Shown one piece after another: positions 23,827-33,209 of a DNA stretch of 52,077 bases. Source of the stretch: UBA4655 sp964585575 (GTDB lineage: Bacteria; Planctomycetota; Planctomycetia; Pirellulales; UBA1268); NCBI GenBank assembly GCA_964585575.1, contig CAZPEM010000005.1, positions 1-52,077 of the forward strand, in the 5' to 3' direction. The notes under the pieces were generated by a model. The model made no database searches. It had not been told where the DNA came from and worked only from the letters and a program-made list of their open reading frames with translations. Both the position numbers and the translations under genes were made by a program. Within the stretch, counting starts at the first letter, position 1, and every line of letters begins with the position of its first letter.

Positions 23827-25536
23827 TCAGAACTGCTGGACGACGTAGCGGCGGCGGAGCCTCGCCCGGATCCAGATCGCCGCCACGTTCAAGAGCGCGA
23901 TGATCGTCACGAGCAGGAAGGTGATCGTGAACACCATCGGCTTGGCCGCCTGGGCGTTGGGGCTCTGGAAGCCGACGTCGTAGATGAGGTAGGCCAGGTG
24001 CATGAACTCCCGTTCCGGGTGGATAAACGGAAACGTCCCGTCGATCGGAAGGTCCACCGCGAGCTTCTTGACGCCGACGAGCATGAGAGGGGCGACCTCG
24101 CCGGCTCCGCGTGCCATCGCGAGAATGAGCCCGGTCATGATGCCGGGCAGGGCCCGGGGCAGCACGATCCGACGGATCGTCTGCCATTTTCCGGCGCCGC
24201 AGGCGTAGGAGCCCTCCCGCATCGAGTTGGGGACCGATGCGAGCGCCTCCTCCGTGGCGACGATCACGACCGGCAGCGTGAGCAGGGCGAGCGTGAGCGA
24301 GGCCCAGAGGAGTCCGCCGGTGCCGAAGGTCGGCTGATTGTCGGCGACGAGGCTCGCCTTGAAGAAGAGTTCGTCGATCCCGCCGCCGAGCAGGTAGCAG
24401 AAGAATCCGAGGCCGAAGGCTCCATAGACGATGCTCGGCACGCCCGCGAGATTGTTGATCGCGATGCGGACCGCGGTCATCACCGCCCCCTGCGAAGCGT
24501 ACTCCCGCAGGTAGAGCGCGGCGAGCACGCCGAAGGGAGCGACGAACACCGCCATGATGAGCGTCATGGCGACCGTTCCCCAGATCGCCGGAAAGACGCC
24601 GCCGGCGCTGTTCGCCTCGCGGGGGTCGTCCGCGAGGAACTCGCCCCACCGCGATGCGTAGACGGCCAACTTGCCGGGAATGTCGAGCCGGTTCGGCTGC
24701 CATCCCCGCACGATGTTGGCCAGCGGCATCGACACGGTCTCGCCGGCGGCCGTCTCGAACTCGAGGGCGTAGCGGTCGTTCTCCCGACGGAGTTCGTCGG
24801 TCGTGGAGTCGAAGCGTTTCGTCTCGCGATCGGCCTCCTCGGCGACCTTCTCCTCGCGTTCGACCGCGTCGCGGTGGCGGCCGCTCGAGCGGCCGGCGTC
24901 GAGTTCGGCCTGCACGACCGCGAGCCTCGCCGCCCTGAGCCTCCGCTGGACGACGCCGCGGTCGTGTCGATCGATCCGCCGGATCTCCGCCACCCGCTTT
25001 CGCACGGCGGGATGAATCCGCTCGTATTCCTTCCAGGTCGCGGCCGGGCCCTCGGCGATCGCCTGCCCGCCGTCGATGAGCCGGCGCGGCGTGCCGTGAA
25101 AGCGGCCCCCCTCGACCCGCTCGATCGCCGTGGCCCACTCGGGCAGCGTCGTCGCGGCGATCGCGTCGTCGTCGAACCACTCGTAATGCTTCCCGGTCAG
25201 CTCGAAATTGGCGACCCGGAGCAGCCGGCGGACGAGGAAGCGGCCGGCTCCATCGTCCGCACCATCCTCTTTGACGCGTTCGCGGCCGGCGACCTCGCCG
25301 AGCACCTTGCGGCCGTCGGCGAGTTCCGCGAGCTCGAGCGGCCGTGGCCAGAACGTCGACCCGCCGCGGACGACGATGAATCCCAGGAGGCCGGTGATCA
25401 TGAGGAGCGCGACGGCGAGCGCACCGCCGGTGAGCCAGACCCATGGCTCGCCGTGGGCCGCGAGGTTCGAGTAGGCGCTGCGAACACGTCGGGATCGGGC
25501 CGGCACCGCGGCGGCGGCAGGGCTTTCAGAGCTCAT
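23827..25536 (-). CDS. pstA: Phosphate ABC transporter permease PstA with large insertion
   Basis: A 569-residue permease, about twice the usual ~290. The first helix is at about residues 32-57; then a soluble region to about residue 280 with a coiled-coil-like section (LRAARLAVVQAELDA, REEKVAEEADRETK) precedes the normal PstA core (VAMTLIMAVFVAPFGVLAAL, ALASVPNSMREGSYACGAGKW, with the conserved GEVAPLMLVG loop). It overlaps pstC by 11 bases (ATGAGCTCTGA), indicating translational coupling. Similar enlarged Pst permeases are known in some Proteobacteria, but the role of the insertion is unclear. Confidence 0.93.
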   Translation of the reverse strand: MSSESPAAAAVPARSRRVRSAYSNLAAHGEPWVWLTGGALAVALLMITGLLGFIVVRGGSTFWPRPLELAELADGRKVLGEVAGRERVKEDGADDGAGRFLVRRLLRVANFELTGKHYEWFDDDAIAATTLPEWATAIERVEGGRFHGTPRRLIDGGQAIAEGPAATWKEYERIHPAVRKRVAEIRRIDRHDRGVVQRRLRAARLAVVQAELDAGRSSGRHRDAVEREEKVAEEADRETKRFDSTTDELRRENDRYALEFETAAGETVSMPLANIVRGWQPNRLDIPGKLAVYASRWGEFLADDPREANSAGGVFPAIWGTVAMTLIMAVFVAPFGVLAALYLREYASQGAVMTAVRIAINNLAGVPSIVYGAFGLGFFCYLLGGGIDELFFKASLVADNQPTFGTGGLLWASLTLALLTLPVVIVATEEALASVPNSMREGSYACGAGKWQTIRRIVLPRALPGIMTGLILAMARGAGEVAPLMLVGVKKLAVDLPIDGTFPFIHPEREFMHLAYLIYDVGFQSPNAQAAKPMVFTITFLLVTIIALLNVAAIWIRARLRRRYVVQQF

Positions 25537-28162
25537 GGGCCCTCCGACGGAAACGCTGGCGGACGAACTCCGCGACCGTGTTGACGGCGAAGGTGATCGC
25601 GAAGAGCGTGAGGGCGGCGAGGAACAGGATGCGGTAATGAGCGGAGCCCCTTGCCGCTTCGGGAAGCTCGGTGGCGATCGCGGCGGACAAAGTCTGGAAA
25701 CCGTTGAACACGTTCCAGTCGATCAGGGGCTTGTTGCCCGCCGCCATGAGCACCACCATCGTCTCGCCGACGGCGCGTCCGAGGCCGATCATCGCCGCCG
25801 AGAACAGGCCGCTCGCCGCGGCGGGCACGGTGACGCGGATGGCCGTCTGCCAGGGCGTGGCTCCGGCCCCGAGCGAGGCGCTCCGCAGGTGTTCCGGCAC
25901 GCTCGAGAGGGCGTCGTCGGCCAGCGTGAAGATGAGCGGGATGATCGCGAAGCCCATGCCGATGGCGACGATGAAGGCGTTCCGCTGGGCGTACGTCCCC
26001 ACGAGGCCGCCGCGGGCGTCGAGTCGCAACGCGTCGATCATCACCGCCGCCGCCACCGCGAGCACGACCGTCGCCGCCACCCCGACGGCGAACGTCGCCA
26101 GCGACACGATCGCCGCCTTCGACGTCGACCAGCCTCCGCTCGCCTGCCGCAACGACGGGGTGACGGCCCGTCCCATGCCGATCATCACGGCGACGGCGGA
26201 CACGGGGAGGAGCATCACGACCCAGCCGCCCAGGCCGCTGCCGCCGTGCCCGTCGAGCCAGGCCTGCACGTCTCCCGCGAAGAGCCACCGCTCCGCGGGC
26301 TTCGCGACCAACCAGCCCGCCGCGACGCCGAGGGGTATCGCGGCGAGCAGCACGATCGCGAACCTGAAACCGGAAAAGCGGGCCCTCGAGGCCCGCGGCA
26401 GGACCTGCCAGAGATGGGCGGCGAGGGCGATCGACAGCGGCACGGTGAACAGCGAAGCCCCGAACGCCATGAGCGATCCCTCGACCGCCGGCGCGAGCAC
26501 GAGGCCGGCGAAGAATCCGAGCACGACGCTCGGCAGGCTCGCCATCATCTCGATCATCGGCTTGACGCGTGCCTTCCACCTCGGGTGCATGAACTGGCTC
26601 GAGTAGATCGCCGCGAGAATGGCGATCGGCGCCGCGAAGAACATCGAGTAGACGGTCGCCTTGATCGTCCCGAACACGAGCGGCACGAGACCGTACTTCG
26701 GCTCGAACGACTCGTGGCCGGTCGTCTCCCAGGCGTGCACCGGCTGCGGGTACTGCTCGTACCAAATGCGGCCGAAAAGCGTGGCGAGCGTCACCTCCGG
26801 ATAGCCGGCGTCGAACCGCCAGGCGGAAACGGCGTCACCCCGCGCGGCGAGGAGAGTCGTTTCGGGGAGCGAGATGGCAAGCGGACCGAGTGCCAGCCCG
26901 TCCGCCGCCTTCGGGACCGCCGTCGAGACGACCTCGGAACGGGTCGTGGAATGCAGCAGCCGGATGCGGCCCGAGGCGTGAGCCGCGGCGAGGAGCCGGG
27001 ACCGCGGCGAGGGGGCGATCGCCACGACGGCGTCGGCCGGCGATTTCGTGGAGATTGGCGGGTCGAACGACTTCGTGCGGGTGAGCGTCGAACCGTCCTC
27101 GGGCAGCGATGTTCCCTCTCGCGCCGAACGGGTCGTGAACCAGACGTCCACGCCTCCGGCATCATCGGCCACCGCGATCGCGTTTCCGCCGTAGAGCCTG
27201 GCGATTGCCGTGACCGTCCTGCTCCCTTCGGCCACGTCCACGGTTTCGAGCAGCCGCGGGGCTTGGATTGATTTCGTGGAGTAGCGGCGGGCGGTGCCGT
27301 CGGCCGCGACGAGCAGGACCTGGTCTCCCAGCTCCGAAACCCGCACGAACGACGCCCGCGGCTCCGCGCCGTCGCCCGCGGGGATCGTCCCGACCACCTT
27401 CGTCGTGACGACCTCGTCGGTCAGAAAGTTCCGCCGGGACGACGTCGAGGCGATCCGTGTGCCGCCGTCCTTCGCGAGCAGAGCCACGAGCGGGCCGGAC
27501 GCCGTCTTGGTGAGGTCGCAATCGACGATCGGCGACGGCGAGGCGGCGGCCTGCCTTTCGTCGATCTCGACGACGAGCTTTACCGTCGCGTAGAGGTCGC
27601 GGGAGGCGTGCACGAGCACGCGGTCCTTCCAGGCCACGGCGGCGCCCGGCGTCAGGCGGCCGATCTCCGGCGGCACGTCGGAGGCCGCGAGAAAGGTCGA
27701 TTCAAGTCCGAGTCTGCCGGTGGCGTGGCTGCCGTCCTCGAATCCGATGACGGCGTCCATCCCACCCGGTGCGATGCGGACCGCCGATACGCCCGCCAAG
27801 CCCGTCTCCTCCGCCGACCGACCGAGAATTCTGCCCCCTGTCTTGACCGCGAAGACCTCGATCTCGCCGTCCCCTGTCAGGGCGAAGCCGATCCGTCCCG
27901 ACTCGTCCATGCCGAGGTGCGCGAACCTGGTGGCAGCAACGGACTCGCCGCGGCCGGCGGCCGTCGTCACCGGCTCGATCCAGGGCCGTTGGAAGAGCGG
28001 CAGTGCGACCGCGAGGAGGAAGACGCAGACGAGCAACACCGCCACGATCGTGCCGATGCCCCCCGCCGTGATCACGACGCGGGCCACGAGGTCGCTGCCG
28101 CGCACCCAGGGGTGCGTCGTGCGTCGGCGAGGTCGGCCCGTGAAGGTTCCCGGAGCATTCAT
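25526..28162 (-). CDS. pstC: Phosphate ABC transporter permease PstC with very large insertion
   Basis: An 878-residue permease; the usual PstC is about 300. ATG 28162 has GGAG eight bases upstream. One helix (about residues 28-55) is followed by some 430 residues outside the membrane with beta-propeller-like repeats (FAHLGMDESGRIGFALTGDG, FEDGSHATGRLGLES, ADGTARRYSTKSIQ, DDAGGVDVWF). The permease core starts near residue 490 (LVPLVFGTIKATVYSMF), is split by a further membrane/Gly-rich insertion and ends with the family loop GRAVGETMVVLMAAGN. Together with PstA it forms the phosphate pore. Confidence 0.92.
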   Translation of the reverse strand: MNAPGTFTGRPRRRTTHPWVRGSDLVARVVITAGGIGTIVAVLLVCVFLLAVALPLFQRPWIEPVTTAAGRGESVAATRFAHLGMDESGRIGFALTGDGEIEVFAVKTGGRILGRSAEETGLAGVSAVRIAPGGMDAVIGFEDGSHATGRLGLESTFLAASDVPPEIGRLTPGAAVAWKDRVLVHASRDLYATVKLVVEIDERQAAASPSPIVDCDLTKTASGPLVALLAKDGGTRIASTSSRRNFLTDEVVTTKVVGTIPAGDGAEPRASFVRVSELGDQVLLVAADGTARRYSTKSIQAPRLLETVDVAEGSRTVTAIARLYGGNAIAVADDAGGVDVWFTTRSAREGTSLPEDGSTLTRTKSFDPPISTKSPADAVVAIAPSPRSRLLAAAHASGRIRLLHSTTRSEVVSTAVPKAADGLALGPLAISLPETTLLAARGDAVSAWRFDAGYPEVTLATLFGRIWYEQYPQPVHAWETTGHESFEPKYGLVPLVFGTIKATVYSMFFAAPIAILAAIYSSQFMHPRWKARVKPMIEMMASLPSVVLGFFAGLVLAPAVEGSLMAFGASLFTVPLSIALAAHLWQVLPRASRARFSGFRFAIVLLAAIPLGVAAGWLVAKPAERWLFAGDVQAWLDGHGGSGLGGWVVMLLPVSAVAVMIGMGRAVTPSLRQASGGWSTSKAAIVSLATFAVGVAATVVLAVAAAVMIDALRLDARGGLVGTYAQRNAFIVAIGMGFAIIPLIFTLADDALSSVPEHLRSASLGAGATPWQTAIRVTVPAAASGLFSAAMIGLGRAVGETMVVLMAAGNKPLIDWNVFNGFQTLSAAIATELPEAARGSAHYRILFLAALTLFAITFAVNTVAEFVRQRFRRRAHEL

Positions 28163-28298
28163 GCGCGGACTCCAAGTCCCTTCAGGGTATCCGTCCGGAA
28201 AATGCCGTCGAAGGGCAGGCGCCCGCCCCGGCTTCAACGGCGATTTTGCCTTCCCGCTCGGGGGCGGCTCCCCACTACTCGATCCACTACCAGAACCT

Positions 28299-29348
28299 CT
28301 ACTCGATGCCGACGCTCGCGAGCGCTCGCTTCGCGATCGGCGGGGTGATCGGCAGGTAGCCGTCCTTCTTGACGTCGCCCTGGCCGTCGCCGCTCAACAC
28401 GTATCTCAGGAACTCGCGTCGCAGCGGGTCGAGCTTCGAGCCCGGCTGGTAATTGACGCTCAGGTAGAGGAACCGGGCGAGGGGATACTCGCCGCTGTAG
28501 GCGAACTGCGGCTCCGGCTTGACGGGGCTGCCTCCGACCGGGGCGATGGCCACGGCCTTGACGTCGGCCGTGCGGTAGCCGATGCCGCTGTAGCCGATGC
28601 CGAACTTGTCGCTCGCGACGGCCTGCACGACGGCCGAACTGCCGGGCTGCTCGGTCACGGTCGGCTTGAAATCACCCTTGAAGAGCGCGTGCTCCTTGAA
28701 ATACCCATAGGTCCCGCTCGTGGCGTTGCGGCCATAGAGGCTGATCGGCTTGTCTTTCCACTCGCCCGTCAGGCCGAGGTCGCCCCAGGTGCGGATGTCC
28801 TTGGGATGTCCGCCGGTGCGGTTCTTCGAGAAGATCGCGTCGATCTGCTCCATCGAGAGGCTCTCGAGCGGGTTGTCCTTGTGGACGAAGACGGCCAGCA
28901 TGTCGATCGCCGTCGGCACGACGGTGGGCGGGTAGCCGTGGCGGCTCTTGAACGCGTCGACCTCCGAGGGCTTCCAGTCTCGGCTCATCGGTCCGAACGT
29001 GCACGTGCCCTCGGTGAGGGCCGGCGGGCCGGATGCCGACCCCTTCCCCTCGACCGCCTCGCGGACGCTCGGGTAGTGCCTTTTGAAACCTTCCGCCCAG
29101 AGCGCGACCAGATTGTTCATCGTGTCGGACCCGACGCATTTGAGCGCGCCGGAGACCTCGCCGGCCGCGCGGGCATACGCAGGCAGCGAGCCGGCCGATG
29201 CATCGGGCTCCTTGCCGATCGCTGAATCGACCAGACGTTCACACCAGAGCGGCAGGCAGACGACGAGCGAGACGGCCGCGACGGGGGCGACGCGGCAGGC
29301 GAAAGAGCCGGCGCGAGCAGCAAAACGTGGACCAGAGAAGAGCGACAC
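28299..29348 (-). CDS. pstS: Phosphate-binding protein PstS
   Basis: A 349-residue periplasmic phosphate-binding protein. The mature domain has the SDTMNNLVALWAEGFKR start typical of the family, the phosphate loop ATSGTYGYFKEH and GYSGIGYRT. An N-terminal hydrophobic stretch (RVAPVAAVSLVVCLPLW) acts as a signal peptide. GTG 29348 is chosen because GGAGG lies five bases before it; ATG 29360 is in frame but has no such site. First gene of the pst cluster; 136 bases to pstC. Transcription is likely under phosphate control, but I found only a weak match to a Pho box upstream. Confidence 0.94.
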   Translation of the reverse strand: MSLFSGPRFAARAGSFACRVAPVAAVSLVVCLPLWCERLVDSAIGKEPDASAGSLPAYARAAGEVSGALKCVGSDTMNNLVALWAEGFKRHYPSVREAVEGKGSASGPPALTEGTCTFGPMSRDWKPSEVDAFKSRHGYPPTVVPTAIDMLAVFVHKDNPLESLSMEQIDAIFSKNRTGGHPKDIRTWGDLGLTGEWKDKPISLYGRNATSGTYGYFKEHALFKGDFKPTVTEQPGSSAVVQAVASDKFGIGYSGIGYRTADVKAVAIAPVGGSPVKPEPQFAYSGEYPLARFLYLSVNYQPGSKLDPLRREFLRYVLSGDGQGDVKKDGYLPITPPIAKRALASVGIE

Positions 29349-29360
29349 ATCGACCTCCAT

Positions 29361-29645
29361 GGTTTGTGACGGGTTTAGCCCGCAGAATCTACCGGCGGCG
29401 CGTGAGAATTTCATGAAGCCCCCCGGACCGCCCGGATTGGCCTCGGATCCACGAAAACTCCGCTCGAAACGGCCGGCTCGCTGCGTTCGCGGCGGAATGA
29501 GGTTACACTCCGACAGAGTTTTGCATTCGTACAACCCATTCGGCCGGTGAACCTTCGGCCGGTGAAACGGTGCGAAAACCGCTCTCGAGGAGCACGTGAG
29601 GTGTCGCAGCGGGCCGCGTCGGCCCGGGGCGAACGCCTCCGATCA
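29361..29645. other. Divergent pstS/rpe intergenic region
   Basis: About 285 bases with no gene. A GTTACACT sequence (29501-29508) near TTTTGCAT and GTACAA gives only scattered -35/-10 resemblance on both strands. A possible Pho box half (CTGTC on the minus strand near 29513-29517) is present without a proper second half. Confidence 0.4.
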
Positions 29646-30380
29646 GTGACGCGTCAGGACGGCCAGACAGTTCGATCAGCGGATCAGGACCGCGGCCCGG
29701 CGAGGCTGCCGGCGCCGGGGCCGATCATCATGCCGTCGCTGCTGTTGTGCGACTTCGGCAACCTTGCCCGCGAGATCGAGCGTCTCGAGGCGGCCGGGGC
29801 CAGGGCCTTGCACCTCGACGTGATGGACGGGCGATTCGTGCCGCAGCTGACCTACGGGCCGGTGGTTTGCGAGGCGGTCCGGCGGGCGTCCTCCGTGCCG
29901 ATCGAGGTCCACCTCATGATCGAAGACCCGGCCCGGACGGTCGACCACTATCTCGATCTCGGGGCGGATTGCATCACGGTGCACGTCGAGGCGGTCGATG
30001 ACGTGCGGGCCGTTCTGGCCGCAATCCGTCGCCGTGGCGCCGTCGCCCACCTCTCCCTCAATCCGTCCACACCGCTCTCGCGGGTCGAGCCCCACCTCGA
30101 ACACTGTGACGGCGTGCTCGTGATGAGCGTCGAACCGGGATTCGGTGGTCAGGCCTTCCTGCCGATCGCGCTCGAGAAGCTCTCGAGCCTGTCGGAGATC
30201 CGCCGCCGCCGCGGCCTGTCGTTCCGCATCGGCGTCGATGGCGGCATCTCCACCTCGACGGTCGCGGCCGCGTCCAAGGCCGGGGCCGAACTGCTCGTCG
30301 CCGGAAGCGCCGTCATCCGCTCCGGCGACTACCAGGCCGCGATCCGCACCCTCGAACACCTGGCACGGGAGGCTGCATGA
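29646..30380 (+). CDS. rpe: Ribulose-phosphate 3-epimerase
   Basis: A ~244-residue TIM-barrel enzyme interconverting ribulose-5- and xylulose-5-phosphate in the pentose phosphate pathway. Motifs are PSLLLCDFGNLAREIERL, LHLDVMDGRFVPQLTYGP (catalytic Asp), IEVHLMIEDP, VEPGFGGQAF and GVDGGISTSTV. The start is unclear: GTG 29646 is chosen because the first strand precedes PSLLL by several residues in planctomycete homologues; ATG 29730 would cut into it and GTG 29547 would add a poorly conserved tail. Confidence 0.9.
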   Translation: MTRQDGQTVRSADQDRGPARLPAPGPIIMPSLLLCDFGNLAREIERLEAAGARALHLDVMDGRFVPQLTYGPVVCEAVRRASSVPIEVHLMIEDPARTVDHYLDLGADCITVHVEAVDDVRAVLAAIRRRGAVAHLSLNPSTPLSRVEPHLEHCDGVLVMSVEPGFGGQAFLPIALEKLSSLSEIRRRRGLSFRIGVDGGISTSTVAAASKAGAELLVAGSAVIRSGDYQAAIRTLEHLAREAA

Positions 30381-30501
30381 GCCGCCTCTCCGACGCCCCG
30401 TCACGGGTCTCAACCGCCATAGAACGGGTCTTGCCCGGGACAGAACGGGCCGCGTCCGCCGCGGAATGGAAGCCGCAATCCCCGAGGAGCGAATTCGCTC
30501 G

Positions 30502-31188
30502 ATGGCCGATTTTCTGCTGCTGATCCGGTCCGGAAAGACCGCCTACGACCAAGAAGGTCGCATCATGGGGACGCTCGACCTCCCCTTGAGCCCGTCTGGC
30601 ATCGAGGAGGCCCGCAGCTTCGCCGATCGAGCCGGGCGGATGCTCGATCCGCTTCCGACGGGGGTTTCGTTCGCGTCCAATCAGATTCGTCGTCTCTTCA
30701 CCTCCCCGGCCCGCTGCGCCCGCGAGACTGCGGAGATCGTGGGCCGTCGCCTCGGCCTGAAGCCGCAGGCCTGCCCCGGTCTCGGAAACCTCGATCACGG
30801 ACTGTGGCAGGGTCTGCGTGTCGACGAGATCGAGGAGCGGCAGCCGCGACTCCATCGACAGTGGCTTGAGAATCCCTGGTCGGTGGCGCCGCCGGAGGGA
30901 GAACTGCTCGACGAGTGCTGCGACCGGGTTGCGGCCACGCTCGAGCGGATCGCCAGGAGCCACGGCCAGGGAGGCATCGCCATCGTGGTTCCCGAACCCC
31001 TGGAGCGGGTCATTCGCTGGGTCGTGGCCGGCGAACCGGTCGGTGACCTCTGGCGGTCGGTGGAAGGGGAAGAAGGCGTTCGTCTCCTGTCGCTGGCGGA
31101 GCAGTGGGCGATCCGGCCGCTCCGACTCGCTCCCGTTCGGCCGTCCGAACCGCCGCGGATGCCGTTTTTCAACGGCGGAACCTGCTGA
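30502..31188 (+). CDS. Histidine-phosphatase superfamily protein lacking catalytic residues
   Basis: A 228-residue protein with the phosphoglycerate-mutase fold order: LLLIRSGKTAYDQEGRIMG at the start, SPARCARETAEIV, LDHGLWQGL and a C-terminal VVPEPLERVI. In active members the first motif is RHG; here it is RSG (His10 is Ser). The second catalytic His motif, normally a His after VV, is PEP (residues 162-166), and the Arg of SPxxRAxxTA aligns with Cys72. So it cannot form a phosphohistidine and is probably a pseudoenzyme with a binding or regulatory role. It follows rpe at about 120 bases. Confidence 0.85.
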   Translation: MADFLLLIRSGKTAYDQEGRIMGTLDLPLSPSGIEEARSFADRAGRMLDPLPTGVSFASNQIRRLFTSPARCARETAEIVGRRLGLKPQACPGLGNLDHGLWQGLRVDEIEERQPRLHRQWLENPWSVAPPEGELLDECCDRVAATLERIARSHGQGGIAIVVPEPLERVIRWVVAGEPVGDLWRSVEGEEGVRLLSLAEQWAIRPLRLAPVRPSEPPRMPFFNGGTC

Positions 31189-31275
31189 ATACAGGCCCGC
31201 CCGCCTCGGTCGCGTTTGGCAGGACACGACGGCGGCGGGAACTGGCGCTGCGTCGATCCCCGAACACCGCGTAGA

Positions 31276-32178
31276 ATGACGGCCATGGAAACGGTGCAGA
31301 CAGCCCTTTCGGCGCCCATCGACGCCATCACCGAAAATCCCCCATCCTCGAAGAAGCAGCCGCCTGCCAAGCGGGGCGTGCCCGAGGGGCTCTGGCTGAA
31401 ATGCGAGGGCTGCAGCGGGACGATCTACCGCAAGGATGCGGAGGCGATGCAGAACGTCTGTCCGCAGTGCGGCCACCACTGGTATGTCTCGGCCGTCCAG
31501 CGGATCGCCCAGCTGATGGACGAGGGGACGTTCGAGGAATGGGACGCCTCGATCCGGCCGACCGATCCGCTCGGCTTCAAGGACCGCAAGGCGTACGCCG
31601 AAAGGATCGTCGCCGAACAGAAGCGGACGGGCCTCACCGACGCGGTGCTCACCGGCACCGGCATGATCCGTGCCCGCCGCGTCGCCTGCGGCGTGACCGA
31701 CTCCTCGTTCATCATGGGAAGCATGGGAAGCGTCGTCGGCGAGCGGCTCGCCCGTCTCACCGAGCGAGCCACGGCCGAGAAGCTGCCGCTGATCATCATC
31801 AGCGCCTCCGGCGGCGGCGCGAGGATGCACGAGGGGATCCTCTCGCTCATGCAGATGGCGAAGGTCTCGGCGGCCCTTGCGGCCCATTCGAAGGCCGGCG
31901 GGCTTTTCATCTCCGTGCTGACGAACCCGACCATGGGCGGCGTCGCGGCGAGCTTCGCGAGCCTCGGCGACCTCGTGTTCGCCGAGCCGCGGGCCCTCAT
32001 CGGATTCGCGGGGCCCCGGACGATCAAGGCCACGATCCGCATCGAGCTCCCGAAGGGCTTCCAGACGAGCGAGTTCCTGCTCGAGCACGGTTTCATCGAC
32101 CGGATCGTCCACCGCAAGGATCTCAAGAGCGAGATCGCCCGGGCGATCGACTACTGCGGCGGACGCGGCGCCGGCTAG
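31276..32178 (+). CDS. accD: Acetyl-CoA carboxylase carboxyltransferase beta subunit
   Basis: A 300-residue subunit that, with AccA, transfers the carboxyl group from biotin to acetyl-CoA for fatty-acid synthesis. The N-terminal zinc ribbon has four Cys (CEGC and CPQC). The crotonase-like domain shows SASGGGARMHEGILSLMQ, NPTMGGVAASFASLGD, IGFAGPRTIKATIR and FQTSEFLLEHGFID. Length is normal. Two ATG codons (31276, 31285) are possible starts. Its stop is followed within 15 bases by the end of the convergent outer-membrane protein gene. Confidence 0.97.
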   Translation: MTAMETVQTALSAPIDAITENPPSSKKQPPAKRGVPEGLWLKCEGCSGTIYRKDAEAMQNVCPQCGHHWYVSAVQRIAQLMDEGTFEEWDASIRPTDPLGFKDRKAYAERIVAEQKRTGLTDAVLTGTGMIRARRVACGVTDSSFIMGSMGSVVGERLARLTERATAEKLPLIIISASGGGARMHEGILSLMQMAKVSAALAAHSKAGGLFISVLTNPTMGGVAASFASLGDLVFAEPRALIGFAGPRTIKATIRIELPKGFQTSEFLLEHGFIDRIVHRKDLKSEIARAIDYCGGRGAG

Positions 32179-32192
32179 AACCGATCGAATTT

Positions 32193-33104
32193 CTAGAACC
32201 GTCCCTGGAAGCCGGCGAAGCCGCCGTGCACGATCGTGCTGCCGGAGGCGTCGGGCGGCGACGCCGAGGGATCGTCGGGAGACGACGCCCACGACGAACC
32301 CGCCTGGGCGATCTCGTTGACGCCGACGACCCGGTATCCGATCCAGAGGCTCCAGCGGGTCGTCACGTCCCATGCGATCGAGGCGTCCACGCTGCCGAGC
32401 CACGAGAAGACGCCGTCAGAGGTGTGGAAGCTCGTCGTGTCGCCATCCATCGTGACCGTCGTCGTGTCGGTCACTGAGTTGCCGGCGAGCATGATCTTGG
32501 GAACCGCTGAGAGGCGGACCGTGGGCGTGATGTGCCAGTCGAACTTCCCGCCGAGCTGGCCGCCGAAGAGGTTGTTGTTGACGTTTGTCGAAGCGTCGAT
32601 CGTATCCGTCGCGTCGGGAGTGCTCTCGAGCGAGAGCACGTCCTGCAGCTGGAAGAACCGGAAGCCCGCGAGTCCCACGAGCGTGAAGCGTCGGTCTTCG
32701 CGGCCGTTGAACTCGGGCCGGCCTCCCGGAGCGACGAGCCAGTTGATTTCGGCGTCGTTCACCATGTCGTTTCGCGACAGGATCGTGTCGGTCACCGGCG
32801 AGGTCGGCGACGACGTGATGCCGTAGACGCCCCAGTAGATCGCCTCCACCCCGTGGTGCTGGTGTTCGCCGAACCACCGGCCGGCGAAAAGCTCGACACC
32901 CCCCGGCCACGTCGCGGCCGGCTCGCCCTCCGGGAGCGATCGGGTCATCACGAGACCGCTCGACCCCGCGAACCACGGCTCCGGTGATCGCCGGGCCTGT
33001 GGGAGATCGCCGCCCGAGGATGCCTGGCCCGCCATCGTCGCAAGCGTCACGACGAGGAGGAAGAAGATGCCGCGGAAGATGCGATACGGATTCGGCGAGG
33101 GCAT
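32193..33104 (-). CDS. Outer-membrane beta-barrel protein (BBP7-like)
   Basis: A 303-residue protein with a signal peptide (GIFFLLVVTLATMAGQASS). The mature part is a run of amphipathic beta strands (GVELFAGRWFGEHQHHGVEA, RRFTLVGLAGFRFFQL, GGQLGGKFDWHITPTVRLSA, DASIAWDVTTRWSLWIGYRV) and ends in Phe, as outer-membrane barrels do. It resembles the planctomycete BBP7 family. Function is unknown, possibly a porin-like surface protein. The promoter region lies between it and the divergent folC gene. Confidence 0.85.
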   Translation of the reverse strand: MPSPNPYRIFRGIFFLLVVTLATMAGQASSGGDLPQARRSPEPWFAGSSGLVMTRSLPEGEPAATWPGGVELFAGRWFGEHQHHGVEAIYWGVYGITSSPTSPVTDTILSRNDMVNDAEINWLVAPGGRPEFNGREDRRFTLVGLAGFRFFQLQDVLSLESTPDATDTIDASTNVNNNLFGGQLGGKFDWHITPTVRLSAVPKIMLAGNSVTDTTTVTMDGDTTSFHTSDGVFSWLGSVDASIAWDVTTRWSLWIGYRVVGVNEIAQAGSSWASSPDDPSASPPDASGSTIVHGGFAGFQGRF

Positions 33105-33209
33105 GGGGGAAGGGTCTCGAAGGGCATCGGGTGGGTCAAGGCCGTTTTTCGCGGTCCACGGGTACACTTGCGGCGGGTTTCGAACCTTTTTTGGAGCAGG
33201 AACGCCCCC

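Noticed and set aside
29495..29525. Pho box upstream of pstS
   Set aside because: Only one CTGTC half is present; the second half does not match at the required spacing.
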